Part shown: positions 34,291-45,323 of the stretch, in pieces
Layout of the letters: each line of letters begins with the position of its first letter
Numbering within the stretch: position 1 is the stretch's first letter
NCBI RefSeq assembly: GCF_042477335.2
Contig: NC_091263.1
Span: forward strand, 74,078,501-74,142,500
Direction of reading: 5' to 3'
Origin: Ovis canadensis
Lineage: Eukaryota; Chordata; Mammalia; Artiodactyla; Bovidae
Length of the DNA stretch: 64,000 nucleotides
Notes under the pieces: generated by a model
Database searches by the model: none
What the model was told of the DNA's origin: nothing
What the model saw: the letters and a program-made list of their open reading frames with translations, nothing else
Position numbers and translations under genes: made by a program

Positions 34291-34427
34291 TTCAGTTCAG
34301 TCGCTCAGTCGTGTCCAACTCTTTGCGACCCCACGGACCGCAGCACGCCAGGTCTCCCTGCCCATCACCAACGCCTGGAGTTTAATCTGACTCATGTCCA
34401 CTGAGTCGGTGATGCCATCCAACCCTC
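34291..34427 (-). repeat. BovB LINE 3'-end fragment, strongly truncated
   Basis: 'gttcagttcagtcgctcagtcgtgtccaactc' to 'tgatgccatccaaccctc', only about 137 bp of the 3' end. Confidence 0.92.
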
Positions 34428-34479
34428 TCTGAATAATGATTCATACGTGACTGTGCCTCTATATTTTGCTGAAGTCAAA

Positions 34480-35305
34480 AGTAGTTTAAATCACAGCAGC
34501 ATTGTTTGAATTAGCAAAGCTTTGGAAAGAGCCTAAATAGCCAATACCGGGAGAACAGATAGACTACAGCATATTCATTCAAGAGAATATTGTCCAGTAT
34601 TTGAAAAGAGCTTGTAGAAGCCTAAGAAACAGTGAACTAGGGCTACATGCATCAACGTGGGCCACAAACCTTAGTGTGTGAAAAGGCTGCGAAGAACAGG
34701 GGCTGCGTGCCATGGACGTCTTGTTTAAAATATGCAAGCAATATTACACACTCTAATAGAGTAAACACAGAGGCTGTCTTATGACAAAGGAAACGTAAAC
34801 ATTTGGAGAAAGTGGTAAAGGGCTTTAGGGAGCTTTCTGTGTTACTATTAGATCCGTCCTGTGAGCCTGACATTGTATTAAAATGAGAAGTCATGGGACG
34901 TCCCTGGCTGTCCAGTGGTTAGAACTCTGCGTTCCCAGCGCAGAGGCCGCAGGTTCAACCCCTGGTCGGGGAAATAAGGTCCCGCCTGCCACACAGAGCA
35001 ACCAGAAAATAAACAAATAAAGAAGAAAGTTGGAAGAATTGTATATTCTTTAAGGATACATGCAAGTTTAGCAGAATATAAAGAAATGAAAGGTAACTAT
35101 AAACACCGCCTTCAGGGCAGCGCCTGCCCTCAGAAGGCGCGGCAGGAAGGGGACACAGCTGGAGAAGGGCCCAAGGAGCTCTGACTGAATAATCCACGTT
35201 TAATTTCATCGGTTGCACGGTGGCCACCCGACGCATTTTATTATTATTCCTTATGCCTTTTTGCATGTCTTAAATATTGCATAAACTAAGTTTAAAATTA
35301 AAATT
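34480..35305 (+). repeat. Ancient L1-type LINE 3' part, interrupted by a SINE
   Basis: Classic old-L1 wording: 'agcagcattgtttgaattagcaaagctttggaaag', 'actacagcatattcattcaagagaatattg', 'catgcatcaacgtgggcc', later 'ttattattccttatgcctttttgcatgtcttaaatattgcat'. The CHR SINE at 34,894-35,025 lies inside it. Confidence 0.6.
34894..35025 (+). repeat. CHR-type SINE
   Basis: 'gggacgtccctggctgtccagtggttagaactctgcg', B-box 'aggttcaacccctggtcgggg', A-rich tail 'aaataaacaaataaagaag'. Confidence 0.9.
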
Positions 35306-36218
35306 TGTATTAACATTAGAGAAACTTACAAACTTTGAAAATGTAACCTACATTGTAAATCACATTAGTGTGTGTATATAGAGAGAGACAGACAGACAGG
35401 ATATATGGATACATTATGAATCTCCTTTCAAGCCTGTCACAGTGTAGGCAACCTAACTTATGAGTCACTGGAAAATCCAAAAACTTACACCCTACTTCTC
35501 CAGTCTGAATGAGAACTGCCTTGGGAGAAAGGCAGGAACAATGTCTTCCTACATCTGCTTTGGTGGGAAAAGAAGTTACTGGATTCCTGAATTAGTGCAT
35601 ATATTTTTTCCCCATAGACATGTTCAGTATGTGAGGAGGTTATAATCTGAAATGATAGAGTTGGTCAACAGCAAAGCCTTGAATTTTGTTGATGAAAAAG
35701 ACTGACGACCTAAGAAATTACGCGGTTAGGGTCCCAAATTCCAGCCTAAAACCCCTTTGAACTAATTTTGGTTGGCAAGCCCAGGAAGGTCAACGTGACC
35801 TCAGAAAGTGATGCCTGAGTTCCAGAGTTAGCACACAGCCCTTCTGGGAGCTGGTGACTCTGCACATGAAATCAGTCTCCCCACCCTCACAGAAGTCATC
35901 TCGAGCCAATTTTCACCAGCACCAGCGCCACCCAGGCATCAGAAGGCCCTCTCTGAGCGGGCCCTCCCAGCCCTGCCTGCCTCACCGGCTGACTTGGCCT
36001 CCCTGTATGACCAGGCTCTTCGTGACGGTGAGCCCCTGGCTGTTCCAGGGCGGCCAGCCTCACACGCTCTTCTCTGTGTCTGCAGCACCCTTCGTCTGCT
36101 TCCGCCTCAAAAAATGGGCTGGCTCTTCAAAATTCAGCCCAGTCGTCACTCTCTCAGTGAAGCCTTCAAGGCTCTTCCTTGCTTTTTACCTTGAGCTCAG
36201 CAGAGCCTGCACTGGTGT
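35306..36218. other. Unique sequence with a short GA/GT-rich tract
   Basis: A small simple repeat at 35,369-35,401 ('gtgtgtatatagagagagacagacagacagg'). The plus frame 35,854-36,597 runs into the BovB and is not supported as a gene. Confidence 0.4.
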
Positions 36219-36592
36219 TCAGTTCAGTTCAGTTCAGTCGCTCAGCCGTGTCCGACTCTGCAAACCCATGGACTGCAGCACGCCAGGCCTCCCTGTCCCT
36301 CACCAACTCCCGGAGTCCACCCAAACTCATGTCCATCGAGTCAGTGATGCCATCCAACCATCTCATCCTCTGTCGCCCCCTTCTCCTCCTGCCCTCAATC
36401 TTTCCCAGCTTCAGGGTTTTTCCAATGAGTCAGCTCTTTGCATCAGGTGGCCGAAGTATTGGAGTTTCAGCTTCAGCATCAGTCCTTCCAACGAACACTC
36501 AGGACTGATCTCCTTTAGGATGGACTGGCTGGATCTCCTCGCAGCCCAAGGGACTCTCAGGAGTCTTCTCCATCACAGTTCAAAAGCACTGT
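36219..36592 (-). repeat. BovB LINE 3' fragment, antisense
   Basis: 'gttcagttcagttcagttcagtcgctcagccgtg' tail, then the BovB 3' region to 'ctccatcacagttcaaaagca'. Confidence 0.93.
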
Positions 36593-36683
36593 TGTGACGG
36601 CAGTTACTTATGTATCCACGCTCCTCCCTTTCCACTGGAGATCACAGTGACGGTAGAGGCTCCGATCTTAACCCTTCTATACT

Positions 36684-36828
36684 CTTTTTAAAAAAATTAT
36701 TTACTTATTTGGCGGTGCTGGGTCTTCGCTGCGGCATGTGGGATCTAGTTCCCTGTCCAGGAATCAGACCTGAGCCCCCTGCATCGGGAGAGCAAACTCA
36801 CAGCTGCTGGGTCACCTGGGAAGTCTCT
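36684..36828 (-). repeat. CHR-type SINE, antisense
   Basis: 'tttttaaaaaaattatttacttatttggcggtgctggg' to 'gctgctgggtcacctgggaagtc'. Confidence 0.82.
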
Positions 36829-36837
36829 CCTTTTGTG

Positions 36838-36915
36838 TTATTAGCGTCTGTCTGTGACATTGCCTGGCACAGCAGAGCTGCTCAACATGGTTTGTGCAAT
36901 TAAATGAATGCTTTG
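36838..36915 (+). repeat. L2/MIR-like 3'-end fragment
   Basis: 'tgacattgcctggcacagcagagctgctcaacatggtttgtgcaattaaatgaatg' resembles the L2/MIR end 'gcctggcacatagtaggtgctcaataaatg'. Confidence 0.5.
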
Positions 36916-37345
36916 CTTAGCCCGAAATTACAAGTTCATAGATTTTATGTTTGTTAGTAACCAATATCTTGAAGATGTTTTCTTTCTGTGTATAAAGGTG
37001 GCGCTTGATTCTGTAAGTTGCTATCCCTTTGTCCAAGGCACGCAAATGCTGCAGAATCATTGCCTCGATTTCCTTGCCTACAGCTTGACACATTCTGACA
37101 TCCAGGCCTCTGGCCCTCAAAATCCATCCCCAGTAACCGTGTGGTCAGGAATTTGGCCCCGGCCCCTGTTCTTAGGGGCCTGAAGCCAGAGATAGCAAAT
37201 TGGCAGCGCACAGACTTTTTTTTGGTAACTTGTCAACATGCAAAGCTGACATATTCCAGCACCCATTGAAAAAAAAAAGGAAGACAGGGCGACAGGGGGT
37301 TCTTGATTTGCGTGGCGAGGCCACTGGCAGGCCTTGGCAACCCCA

Positions 37346-37552
37346 CCTTCCCTGGTGGCTCAGTGGCGAAGCGTCTGCCTGCAATGCATGAGACCCGGGT
37401 TCGATCCCTGGGTCGGGACAATCCCCTGGAGAAGGGAATGGTGACCCACTCCAGTACTCTTGCCTGGAGAATCCCATGGACAGAGGAGCCTGGTGGGCTG
37501 CAGTCCTCGGTCGCAAAGAGTCGGACAGGACTGAGCTACTAACACACACACC
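37346..37552 (+). repeat. Bov-tA SINE
   Basis: 'ccttccctggtggctcagtggcgaagcgtctgcctgc' to 'gtcggacaggactgagctactaacacacacac'. Confidence 0.93.
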
Positions 37553-37979
37553 CACCTCGCAGACCACCGGGCAGCCCTCGAGTAGCCCCCCTCTCAGAGC
37601 GGACATGCCTCCCCGACTCCCCACGCCCGGATCCGGACCTGACCCCGCCCCCATCTCTAACTCCTCCGGGGCTGTGCTCTTCTCGCCCCTACAGCGTTAC
37701 CTTGGGAGCCCCTGGCTTCCCCACTAGTCTCCAGCCTTATTGCCTTTCAGCATCACCGTCTTGTTCAGAGCCTGGCCGAAATGGCTCCGGACCGGCCTGA
37801 GTGCCCCGAGACTCCCCGGGTACTGACAACCCTGGGTTTACTGCATGGAAATGAACCACACCGGGGCCTCAAGGCCGACCGGGAGGGAGAGAAGCTAAAG
37901 ACGCGTCTCTTTTGCTGCTGCCTTTGCGGCCTCTTTGCATTCTCCCTGGAGCCTTTAGCTGGCACAGAGCTCCTCAAGA

Positions 37980-38680
37980 ATCCCCCCGGGGTCCGGGCGG
38001 GAGGGAGACGCAGGGCGGTTAGAATCTTCCATCTGCAGTGAGGACTCTGGACCGTGTGCTGTGCCGGGCACTGTCCTCGGGTTCCAGGAAGACCCCCGGA
38101 CCGGCAGGCGCCCCCGCCCCAGCGCTCACGGGCCGGCGAGGAGGGCGCCCCAGGGCCGGGCGGGTCCCAGCGCGGGGCTGCGCGCGCGCGGCGGAGGCGC
38201 GGGGCCGAGGGACCCGGGACGCGCGGGTGGGCCCCCCGCCCCCGGGAGTGTCGCCGCTACTTACGGGGCTGCGCGGCGGGAGGCGCGGCCGCACTCGCTC
38301 CGCTGGGGCCGCCGCGATGGCGCCTGACCGGCCGGGCGCCCGCCAATGTGGGCAGAGCCGGGGCGCATATAAATAGACGCGCGGGGAGGGCGCGCGGGTC
38401 CCGCGGGCAGGGCACCGACCTGGCAGCTCCGCGCGGACAGCTGCTCGCCCTCCGCGCCCGCCCCGGGCGCAGGCAGCGCGCGCCGTCGAGCCTGCGTGCG
38501 TGCGCGTGTGTGTGTACACGCGTGTTGCAGGGGCCGCGTGCCCGAGCCTCGTGGTGAGCACGGGAGCTCCCAGCCGTCGCCACGCAGTCGTTTCTTTGTC
38601 CTTTGCGGCTGTTCCGGCCTGACGCGCTGGGAGCCCCGCGGTGCGGCCGGGCACACGGGGCTCACCGCCCCCCCCCCCCT
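37980..38680. promoter_or_regulatory. CpG island, candidate bidirectional promoter
   Basis: About 700 bp of very GC-rich DNA with dense CpGs ('gcgcgcgcggcggaggcgcgggg', 'cggccgggcgcccg'), in sharp contrast to the neighbours. It is the only strong CpG island upstream of KBTBD12 in the window. On the minus strand a perfect donor GTAAGT lies at 38,264-38,259, as expected for a noncoding first exon of KBTBD12. On the plus strand a CCAAT/TATA pair sits at 38,343-38,376. Open frames on both strands (for example 300 codons on the minus strand) are expected from the composition alone. Confidence 0.75.
38343..38376 (+). promoter_or_regulatory. CCAAT box and TATA box, rightward core promoter
   Basis: CCAAT at 38,343-38,347 and TATAAATAG at 38,368-38,376, 25 bp apart inside the CpG island. 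Transcription would start near 38,400 and run right, away from KBTBD12. A possible first-exon donor, 'ctcgtg|gtgagc', lies near 38,553. No coding gene is recognisable downstream in the window. Confidence 0.55.
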
Positions 38681-38841
38681 TCTGCAGCCAGGTGCCAACG
38701 CCTCCCGAGGCCACGAGCTCCGCCCTGTCCGCCTGGGCATGCTGGCCCTGCAGAGAGCTCAGGGTCAGGGAGCGGGCACTGACGGGGTGGTGGTGGGCCG
38801 AGCTGGGAGAGGCAGGAGGCAGGCGTCCTCGCTGGCCTCCA

Positions 38842-38962
38842 AAGGACTTCCCTGGTGGTCCAGTGGTTAAGAATCTGCACCTCAGATATAGGGGGTACAG
38901 GTTCAATCCCCAGTCAAGCAACTAAGATCCCACATGCTGTGTGATGTAACCTAAAAAAAAAC
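38842..38962 (+). repeat. CHR-type SINE
   Basis: 'ggacttccctggtggtccagtggttaagaatctgc', 'gtacaggttcaatccccagtc', ends in an A-run. Confidence 0.93.
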
Positions 38963-39106
38963 CTGGTTCAGGGAATAATATAAAAATACATAGAAGGGCC
39001 ATATGTCAAAGGATCAAGGCAATTAGGTTTAAAAAATTTAAACTAGCCGGCCTCCGCTCCTGGAGGGCCTGTGAGCTGCTGCGAGAGCTCAGACTCTTGG
39101 GGACAG

Positions 39107-39299
39107 CAGTTGTTGCCATTCAGCCGCTCAGTCCTCCCGACTCTTTGCGAGGCCCTTGACTGCAGCCGGCCAGGCTTCTGTGTCTGTGGAATTTTCCCAG
39201 GCCCTCCTCCAGGGGCTCTTCCGACCGAGGGAGGGGTCGGACCTGCAGCCTCCTGCATGGCAGGGAGGTTCGTTACCATCTGAGCCACCAGGAAAGCCC
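39107..39299 (-). repeat. Bov-tA SINE, antisense, internally deleted
   Basis: 'gttgccattcagccgctcagtcctcccgactctttgcg' to 'atctgagccaccaggaaagcccc'. The usual 'gaatactggagtgggttgcc' block is missing. Confidence 0.88.
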
Positions 39300-39589
39300 C
39301 AGGGACGCCCCAGGGACAGCAGGCTGGCCTCTAACGCAGCCAGCTCACACCCACGTTATTAGAGAGCTGATGCTTGCAAGGTGCTGTGATAGCCACCCTG
39401 TCCCCAAGCGGTGTTCTCCTGAGGAGGCAGGTGGCCTTAAAGGAGAGGGTGCGAGGATTTGAGAGAATAGCCTGAAACGTATATGAGACCATATGTAAAA
39501 CAGATGACCAGTGCGACCTCAAAGAAGCACAAAGCAAGGCACCCAGAGTCGGTGCTCTGGGACAAGCTAGAGGGGCGGCTGGGGAGGGA

Positions 39590-39725
39590 AGTCCAGAGGG
39601 GGCTGAGGATGGGATGGGGGGGACCTATGTATATCTGTGGCCAATTCATGTTGATGTATGGCAAAAACCATCACAATATTGTAACTGTCCTCCAATTAAA
39701 ATTAATAAACATTTAAAAAAAATGC
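39590..39725 (+). repeat. Ruminant L1 3' end
   Basis: 'atatctgtggccaattcatgttgatgtatggcaaaaaccatcac' and 'cctccaattaaaattaataaacatttaaaaaaaa' match the well-known 3' end of bovine L1 elements. Confidence 0.85.
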
Positions 39726-40181
39726 AGACTCCTCTCCCCACAGGTCTTGAAATCGGGCCACGGTCACCTCTCACTGCTGATACTGTGTCGTGTCCTAAGC
39801 CAGAGGCAGGAGCCACGTGTCTTTCGGAGGCTCTCCCGCTGCAAGAACCTGTCACGGGGAAGGGTGGAGAAGGGAGTGCCGTCTGTCTGCTAAGCTTTGT
39901 CTTCCCATTCCTGGGGTGACAAGCCCCTTAGACAGCCCGGCCTGGGGGTGGCCGGGGCTGCACACAGCTTAATCTAATAGATTCGAGGGGGTTTGGAAAG
40001 GTCACAAGCCTTCGAGAAGCCAAACTTCTCTCCACATCCCGAGATGATCTCATTTCCCCAGCAATGAGTTCCTCAGACCCTGGGCACACGAATAATCAAA
40101 TCTCTCTTGAGGCAGAGTCCAGCTTGTTTCTCAACAGGCCTGACTAATTGTTACTGTCTGTGGGATTATTAAGCGAACGTT
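39726..40181. other. Unique sequence, no feature recognised
   Basis: No repeat or gene recognised. Confidence 0.4.
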
Positions 40182-40565
40182 CGGTTCAGTTCAGTTCAGT
40201 TGCTCAGTTGTGTCTCTTTGCAACCACAGGAACGGCAGCACGCCAGGCCTCCCTGTCCATCACCAACTCCCGGAGTTCACTCAAACCCATGTCCATCGAG
40301 TTGGTGATGCCATCCAGCCATCTCATCCTCTGTCCTCCCCTTCTCCTCTTGCCCTCAATCTTTCCCAGCATCAGGGTCTTTTCCAATGAGTCAACTCTTC
40401 GCATCAGGTGGCCAAAGTATTGGAGTTTCAGCTTTATCATAAGTCCTTCCAATGAACATTCAGGACTGATTTCCTTTAGGATGGACTGGTTGGATCTCCT
40501 TGCAGTCCAAGGGGCTCTCAAGAGTCTTCTCCAACACCACAGTTCAAAAGCATCAATTCTTCAGC
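40182..40565 (-). repeat. BovB LINE 3' fragment, antisense
   Basis: Tail 'ggttcagttcagttcagttgctcag', then BovB 3' text to 'cacagttcaaaagcatcaattcttc'. The peptide 'SWxxKKAE' region is lost by truncation. Confidence 0.93.
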
Positions 40566-40621
40566 AAAAGAAAGGTAAGCGACCATATCTTTCAGATGTG
40601 TGCGTTAAGAAGTATTAGTTT

Positions 40622-41054
40622 GGGGACTTCCTGGCGCTCTGGTGGTTAAGAATCTGGAGACATGGGTTCGATCCTTGGTCGGGGAACTGAAATCCCACAT
40701 GTGTACCAAGTCGCTTCAGTCGTGTCTGACTCTGTGCGACCCCATGGACTGTAGCCCGCCAGGCTCCTCTAGGCGAGAACGCTGGAGTGGGTTGCCATGC
40801 CCCCCTGCAGGGGATCTTCCTGACCCAGGCATCGAACCCATGTCTCTTGTGTCTCCTGCACTGGCCGGCGGGCTGTTTACCACACGCCGAGGGGCAGCTA
40901 AGCCCACACATCACAGTTGCTGAGTCCGCACACCACATCTAGAGTCTGTGTGGCACGAAGAGACTCTCGCCTGATGCAATGAGGAGTCTGTTTGCAACTA
41001 AGACTTGACCCAGACACACAAATAAGGCTCATTCAAAAAAAAAAAAAGAAGGTG
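40622..41054 (+). repeat. CHR-type SINE, long form, split by a Bov-tA
   Basis: The 5' part (40,622-40,701) ends 'gaactgaaatcccacatg'. The 3' part (40,880-41,054) resumes 'ccacacgccgaggggcagctaagcccacac' and runs to an A-run. CCACATG/CCACACG repeats (40,695-40,701 and 40,880-40,886) mark the insertion. Confidence 0.87.
40702..40879 (-). repeat. Bov-tA SINE inserted in a CHR SINE, antisense
   Basis: 'taccaagtcgcttcagtcgtgtctgactctgtgcg' to 'ccggcgggctgttta'. The tRNA-like head is short. Confidence 0.9.
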
Positions 41055-42332
41055 AGTGTAGTTGCTCTCACAAAGCACTCCAGTCACAGTTCCCTAAGAA
41101 GGGAGAAGTCCGTTTCTCTTTGACACGCCTGCCTGGGGAGGCTTCCCAGGCTCCGAAGGCAGCTCCAGCATCAGTGCCCTGGGGCCCCTCGCCTCCAGCT
41201 TCCCTGGAGCTTCGCCGTGGTCCACAGGCTCCAAGACGACTCACCCCCACCTCCAGCGGGGGAGGAAGGTGAAAAAAGGGAGGGGAAAGAAGTCCCTCCT
41301 TTAGGGACGCACTCAGGAATCACACCCCAGATACTGTTGCCCGTGACTTGGTCAAACCTCGCCCCCGAGGGTGGACCCGGGCAGTCTGGGCTCCTTGGGC
41401 GGCCGGCAGCTCTGTCATTTACACTCTGGTCCAGCCCGCAGTCTCTGCCCTCCACGTTCTCCATAGATCCGCCCATGCACACGGGTTTGTCTCTCCTCCG
41501 GGAGAGCCTGGCGCCGCTCTGACTTTGCCTTGGTTTCAGATTTAGGTTGTACGTTTGCTGGCCTGATTGTGGAGCTGATGGCACTTCTCCCCGGGGAAGA
41601 GGGCGGGGCTGTGTCTGTTTGTGCCCACCCTCGTGGCCCAGAGCCTGGCACAGGGTCAGAGCTCAGTACCAGTTGCAGAGTGAACGGATGCCCTTAATAG
41701 GGGGATTTTCTCCCAGGAGGAGCCCAGGCGTCAGCTCTTCTGTGTGTCTGTCCCAGTGCGCGTCCCCGGCAGGGTGACGGGCACCGCCCTCTGTGCCCAG
41801 GCCCCCCACTCTGCTGCTGGCAGGTGGCGTTTGGCGCGTGGCCTCACGGCCGTGGTTTGGGTCCAACGTGCTGCTGGGCGGTGGGCTTCTCTGGGCACAG
41901 AGTGCCCACTCTCAGCCGTGCGTCCCCAGAGTGCCGAAGTGGCTGACACACAGTGGACCCTCCGGTGCAAGGAGGCCCAGACGTGGAATTTTTCAGAAGC
42001 AGTCGGCTTCTGCAGAGAACAGGGCCTCTGCTTCCTGTTCTGTGTCCTCCCTCACCACTCACGTGGCTCCTCTCCTGAAGCGTTGTGCCATGCTTGCGCC
42101 CCAGCCCTTTCCTTTCCGTGCAGGCGCCCGCTGGCGGCAGAGACCCCCATGCCACATTACACGAGAAAGGGCTGTTGCGCAGCGCCCTGACTCCCCAGTG
42201 ACACCCCGAGATCTCAATTCCTCTCCAAACTCCCCGCTGAGCTCTGGATTTTGTCCTTCCCCATCACGGGGGCTAACTGGGCTTTGACACCAGAAAAGTA
42301 ACGCCTCCCTTTACGTCTGACCATTTGTCTAG
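41055..42332. other. Unique GC-rich sequence
   Basis: About 1.3 kb with no repeat recognised. Several overlapping frames of 100-164 codons on both strands (for example 41,744-42,287 plus) lack any known domain and are treated as chance. Confidence 0.4.
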
Positions 42333-42520
42333 CCGAGCTTCCCAGGTGGCGCTCGTGGTAAAGAACCCACCTGCCCATGCAGGGGCCTCAAGGGACGCAG
42401 CTGTGATCCCTGGGGAGGGAAGATGTCCTCGAGCAGGGAATGGCAACCCACCTAAGTATTCTTGCGTGAAGAATCCCAAGGACAGAGGAGACCGGCGGGG
42501 TAGAGTCCATAGGGCCGGCA
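42333..42520 (+). repeat. Bov-tA SINE, diverged
   Basis: 'gagcttcccaggtggcgctcgtggtaaagaacccacctgcc' to 'gtagagtccatagggccgg'. Confidence 0.88.
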
Positions 42521-42545
42521 TTTGTCTGGTCATTTAACAGACACT

Positions 42546-42797
42546 GGACTTCCCTGGTGCTGCAGCGAGCAGGGACCCGCCTGCCAGTGCAGAGGACGCG
42601 AGTTCCATCCCGGGTCCCGGAAGATCCCACCTGTGGAGCAACTAAGCCCCGGTGGCCACAGCTGCTGAAGACCTCATGCCCAGAGCCTGTGCTCTACAGA
42701 GAGGCCACTGCAGCGAGGAGAAACTCCTGCTCGCTGCGGCTAGGGGCAGCAACGAAGACCCCGCACACCGTAAATAAAAATAAATACATAAAAAAAG
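42546..42797 (+). repeat. CHR-type SINE, long form
   Basis: 'ggacttccctggtgctgcagcg', 'gagttccatcccgggtcccggaagatccc', then the long body 'agcctgtgctctacagagaggccactgcagcgagg' and tail 'taaataaaaataaatacataaaaaaag'. Confidence 0.9.
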
Positions 42798-42805
42798 AAA
42801 AACGA

Positions 42806-42915
42806 ATGATGTTCATGGAGCATCTATTCTGTGCCAGGCATAACTAGAGGCTAATAAACGGCTGTGAACAAAACAAGCTTCTTTCCTGGAAGAATATGCC
42901 CTGGTGAGGGGACAG
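42806..42915 (+). repeat. MIR/L2-like fragment
   Basis: 'ggagcatctattctgtgccaggcataactagaggctaataaacggctgtgaacaaaaca' fits the common MIR/L2 wording 'gagcacctactgtgtgccaggcac...gtgaacaaaaca'. Confidence 0.6.
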
Positions 42916-43169
42916 TTACGTTATCCTTCCTGCCTCTGTTTTCTTGGATGAGATGGTAGACACCACGGGATCAGGGATGAAGCCACGTCAGAGAGAGAAG
43001 CCGAGGACGGGGTCACACCCAAGGTCGGGGTGGAGATGGAGGGACAGGAGAAAAATACTCCGAGAATCGAAGCGATGGAAACGGAATTCGGCTGCGGACG
43101 CCAGCCAGGAGGAAGTGCTGGGAGGAGGGTCGGGTTACGGGAAGAACTGAGAGCCCAGATCGGACCCCA

Positions 43170-43450
43170 GGACCTGGCGGAAACATCGCGGGCACGTCGT
43201 GGTCGTCTCGTGGCAGGTGGGGAGCGGAGGCCGGATAACAGGAAGATGAGGGTGCGCGGCGTGCGGGCTGGGCGGCGGCGAGAACCGGCCGCAGCAGCCC
43301 GGGGCTCGGCACGGACGGGCATGCGCGCCTCCGGTTTCTGCGGCGGCCCGGCAAGCGTGTGCACCGTCCAGGGGCTCCTCCGCCCGTTGGCTGTTCAGAC
43401 ACCCGCCCTGTGGCGGCGGTGCTGAGCCGCGTCCGCCGGGGGTGCTGCTG
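43170..43450. promoter_or_regulatory. CpG-rich patch
   Basis: Dense CpGs in 'ggtgcgcggcgtgcgggctgggcggcggcgag' and 'ggacgggcatgcgcgcctccgg'. The text 'GCATGCGC' resembles an NRF1 core. Too short and weak to call a promoter firmly. No TATA box or adjoining coding exon seen. Confidence 0.35.
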
Positions 43451-44359
43451 TGGGAGCGAGCACACAGCAGGTGTGGGGGTCGGGGCTGGAGAAGGCACAT
43501 CTCATGCTGGGAAGGTGGAGGCCACGCGGTCACAGCTCGCTGAGAGGGGGGCTGGGAAACCGAGTCCAGCGCTGTGACCAGGAGGAAGGGAAGAGGATTT
43601 GCTGGACAGGCGGCCGCGTCCGTCGCAGACCAGCTGGACCCAGAGACACTGCGTGCTGACCAGCGCTCCTGAAAGCTGGCGTTCGCCCCTCCAGACGTTC
43701 CAAAAGATGAAGTTCTGAACCTGTGTTAGAACAGCGTGGGGAGCGCTGCGTTTCAGACCCATCTTTTTTGGAGAATTAAAGGCTCTGATGATTCCTGCAG
43801 GAAAGAGATGAAGCATTTCCTAACCGCACTTGACTTTGCCACCCTGGGCCTGTGGCGTGACTGTGGTCCCTTGTGACACACACCTGGGAAATGCTGATGG
43901 GCAGAAGGGGACCTCAGGGTAAATGAGGATGTGTTAGGATAGAAGCTTTACGTCTGTATAAAGGCACGAGCCGAGACACCCTTGGAAAGGGGAGGATCCC
44001 CGTGTTAGAGGGGAGAGAGGCCCGCAGGATCAGGCACGCAGACAGGAGCCCGGCCGTCTGTGCCGGCCGCAGAGAGAGCGGCTCTTCCCGGGAAGTAAGT
44101 GTGAGGCTGAGTGAGGGGTAGCTGGGGTCTGCGAGGACACGCTCTAGCAGGAGGCCGTGGAGAGCCTCTTCAAGGACTGCATGGCTCCACTTCTCTGGAA
44201 GTGCGTGGAAACCTCCTACGTATGTTTACTAAATTAGCACACGGTTGGGTTTGTACATGAGTAGCCCCCTGTCTCCGAAAGTGATTAAGATGACTGTGAA
44301 GAAGTGACGTTGGATCTTGCCTGCAGACCCTGACTGCACCCCGCCAGCCCCAGCTCATG
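43451..44359. other. Unique sequence, no feature recognised
   Basis: No repeat or gene recognised. Confidence 0.4.
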
Positions 44360-44656
44360 GGCCGCGTCTTGTTTAAAATATGCAAAGCAGCATTATATAT
44401 TCTAATAGGGCAGATGAAGAGGGTGTGTCATGACAAAGGTAATACAGACAGTGAGTCTGGTAAAGGGTCTGTGAGAGTTTCTGCTCTTCTGTTAGAACTT
44501 TCCTGTAAGTTTGTAATTATATCAGAACGAACAGTTCTGGGGGAGGATGGGTGCATGTATGGCTGAGTCCCTTTGCTGTCCACCTGAAACTACTATACCA
44601 TTGTTAACCGGCTATACTCTGATTTAAAATAAAAAGTTTAATAAAAAGAGAAAAGT
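44360..44656 (+). repeat. Old L1-type LINE 3' end
   Basis: 44,366-44,440 is clearly related to 34,715-34,790 ('cttgtttaaaatatgcaa-gca...tctaatag', 'tgacaaagg'). 44,545-44,656 carries the L1 end 'tatggctgagtccctttgctgtccacctgaaactactataccattgttaaccggctatac' and an A-rich tail. Confidence 0.72.
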
Positions 44657-44889
44657 CGTGGGATTTGCCTGGGGGTGCCTGAGGCCAGGGGGCTGATGTG
44701 GGCTTGCCGTTTGCATGAAGCCTTTGCCTGTTCCCCGTTCTAACGCTCACGCCACCAGGAGTGCGCTGAGCCTCAGGCCGACCGCGGGGCACATGGACGT
44801 TTGAGAGAGCTGGCCTTGGACACCCCGCCCCCAGCCCACGGCTGCTATACCAGCTGCCTCATCAAACGCTGAGATAGGGTCAGTGCGGG

Positions 44890-45040
44890 GGTAATCCGGT
44901 TAGGGTGAGGTCATTAGGGTGGGCTCCCGTCCAACACGACTGGCACCCTTTTAAGAAGGAGGAATTTGGAGACAGACACACGCAGGAGACACCACGTGGA
45001 TGTGAAGACAGCGTCTGTAATGGGGAAGGACTAATCTGAC
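44890..45040 (+). repeat. Ancient interspersed repeat, MaLR-like LTR type
   Basis: 'ggtcattagggtgggctcccgtccaacacgactggcacccttttaagaaggaggaatttggagacagacacacgcagg' follows the common mammalian text 'gggcccctaatccaatatgactggtgtccttataagaagag'. Family not certain. Confidence 0.45.
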
Positions 45041-45323
45041 TCCACGTTGGGTCTGTTTCTTTTGACCTTTGTTTTCTATCGCTTTGGCTAAAAGGTAATC
45101 GCTGAAGGGATGTTGCCTAGAAGCTTAAATGATGCATCATGGCCCGTCTCTGGGAACCTGGCCTGGCCAGGAAGTGAGCATTGGGCTAAATTATGTAGTT
45201 TAGCTTAGAAAATATCCTTGCCAGCTGACTGACCCGTGAATCGCTGCTGGAAGGCCGACGTGAACACTGCCCCCTCTGTAAGGACTGGAAGCAGGACCCT
45301 ACTCCCTCCCCGTTTAGTGTAAA

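Noticed and set aside
35854..36597. 247-codon plus-strand frame
   Set aside because: Its second half is the antisense of BovB, a common false frame in this window.
38019..38921. 300-codon minus-strand frame in the CpG island
   Set aside because: GC-rich composition removes stops, other frames there are also open, and the peptide is Arg/Ala/Pro-rich with no known domain. It also runs into a SINE.
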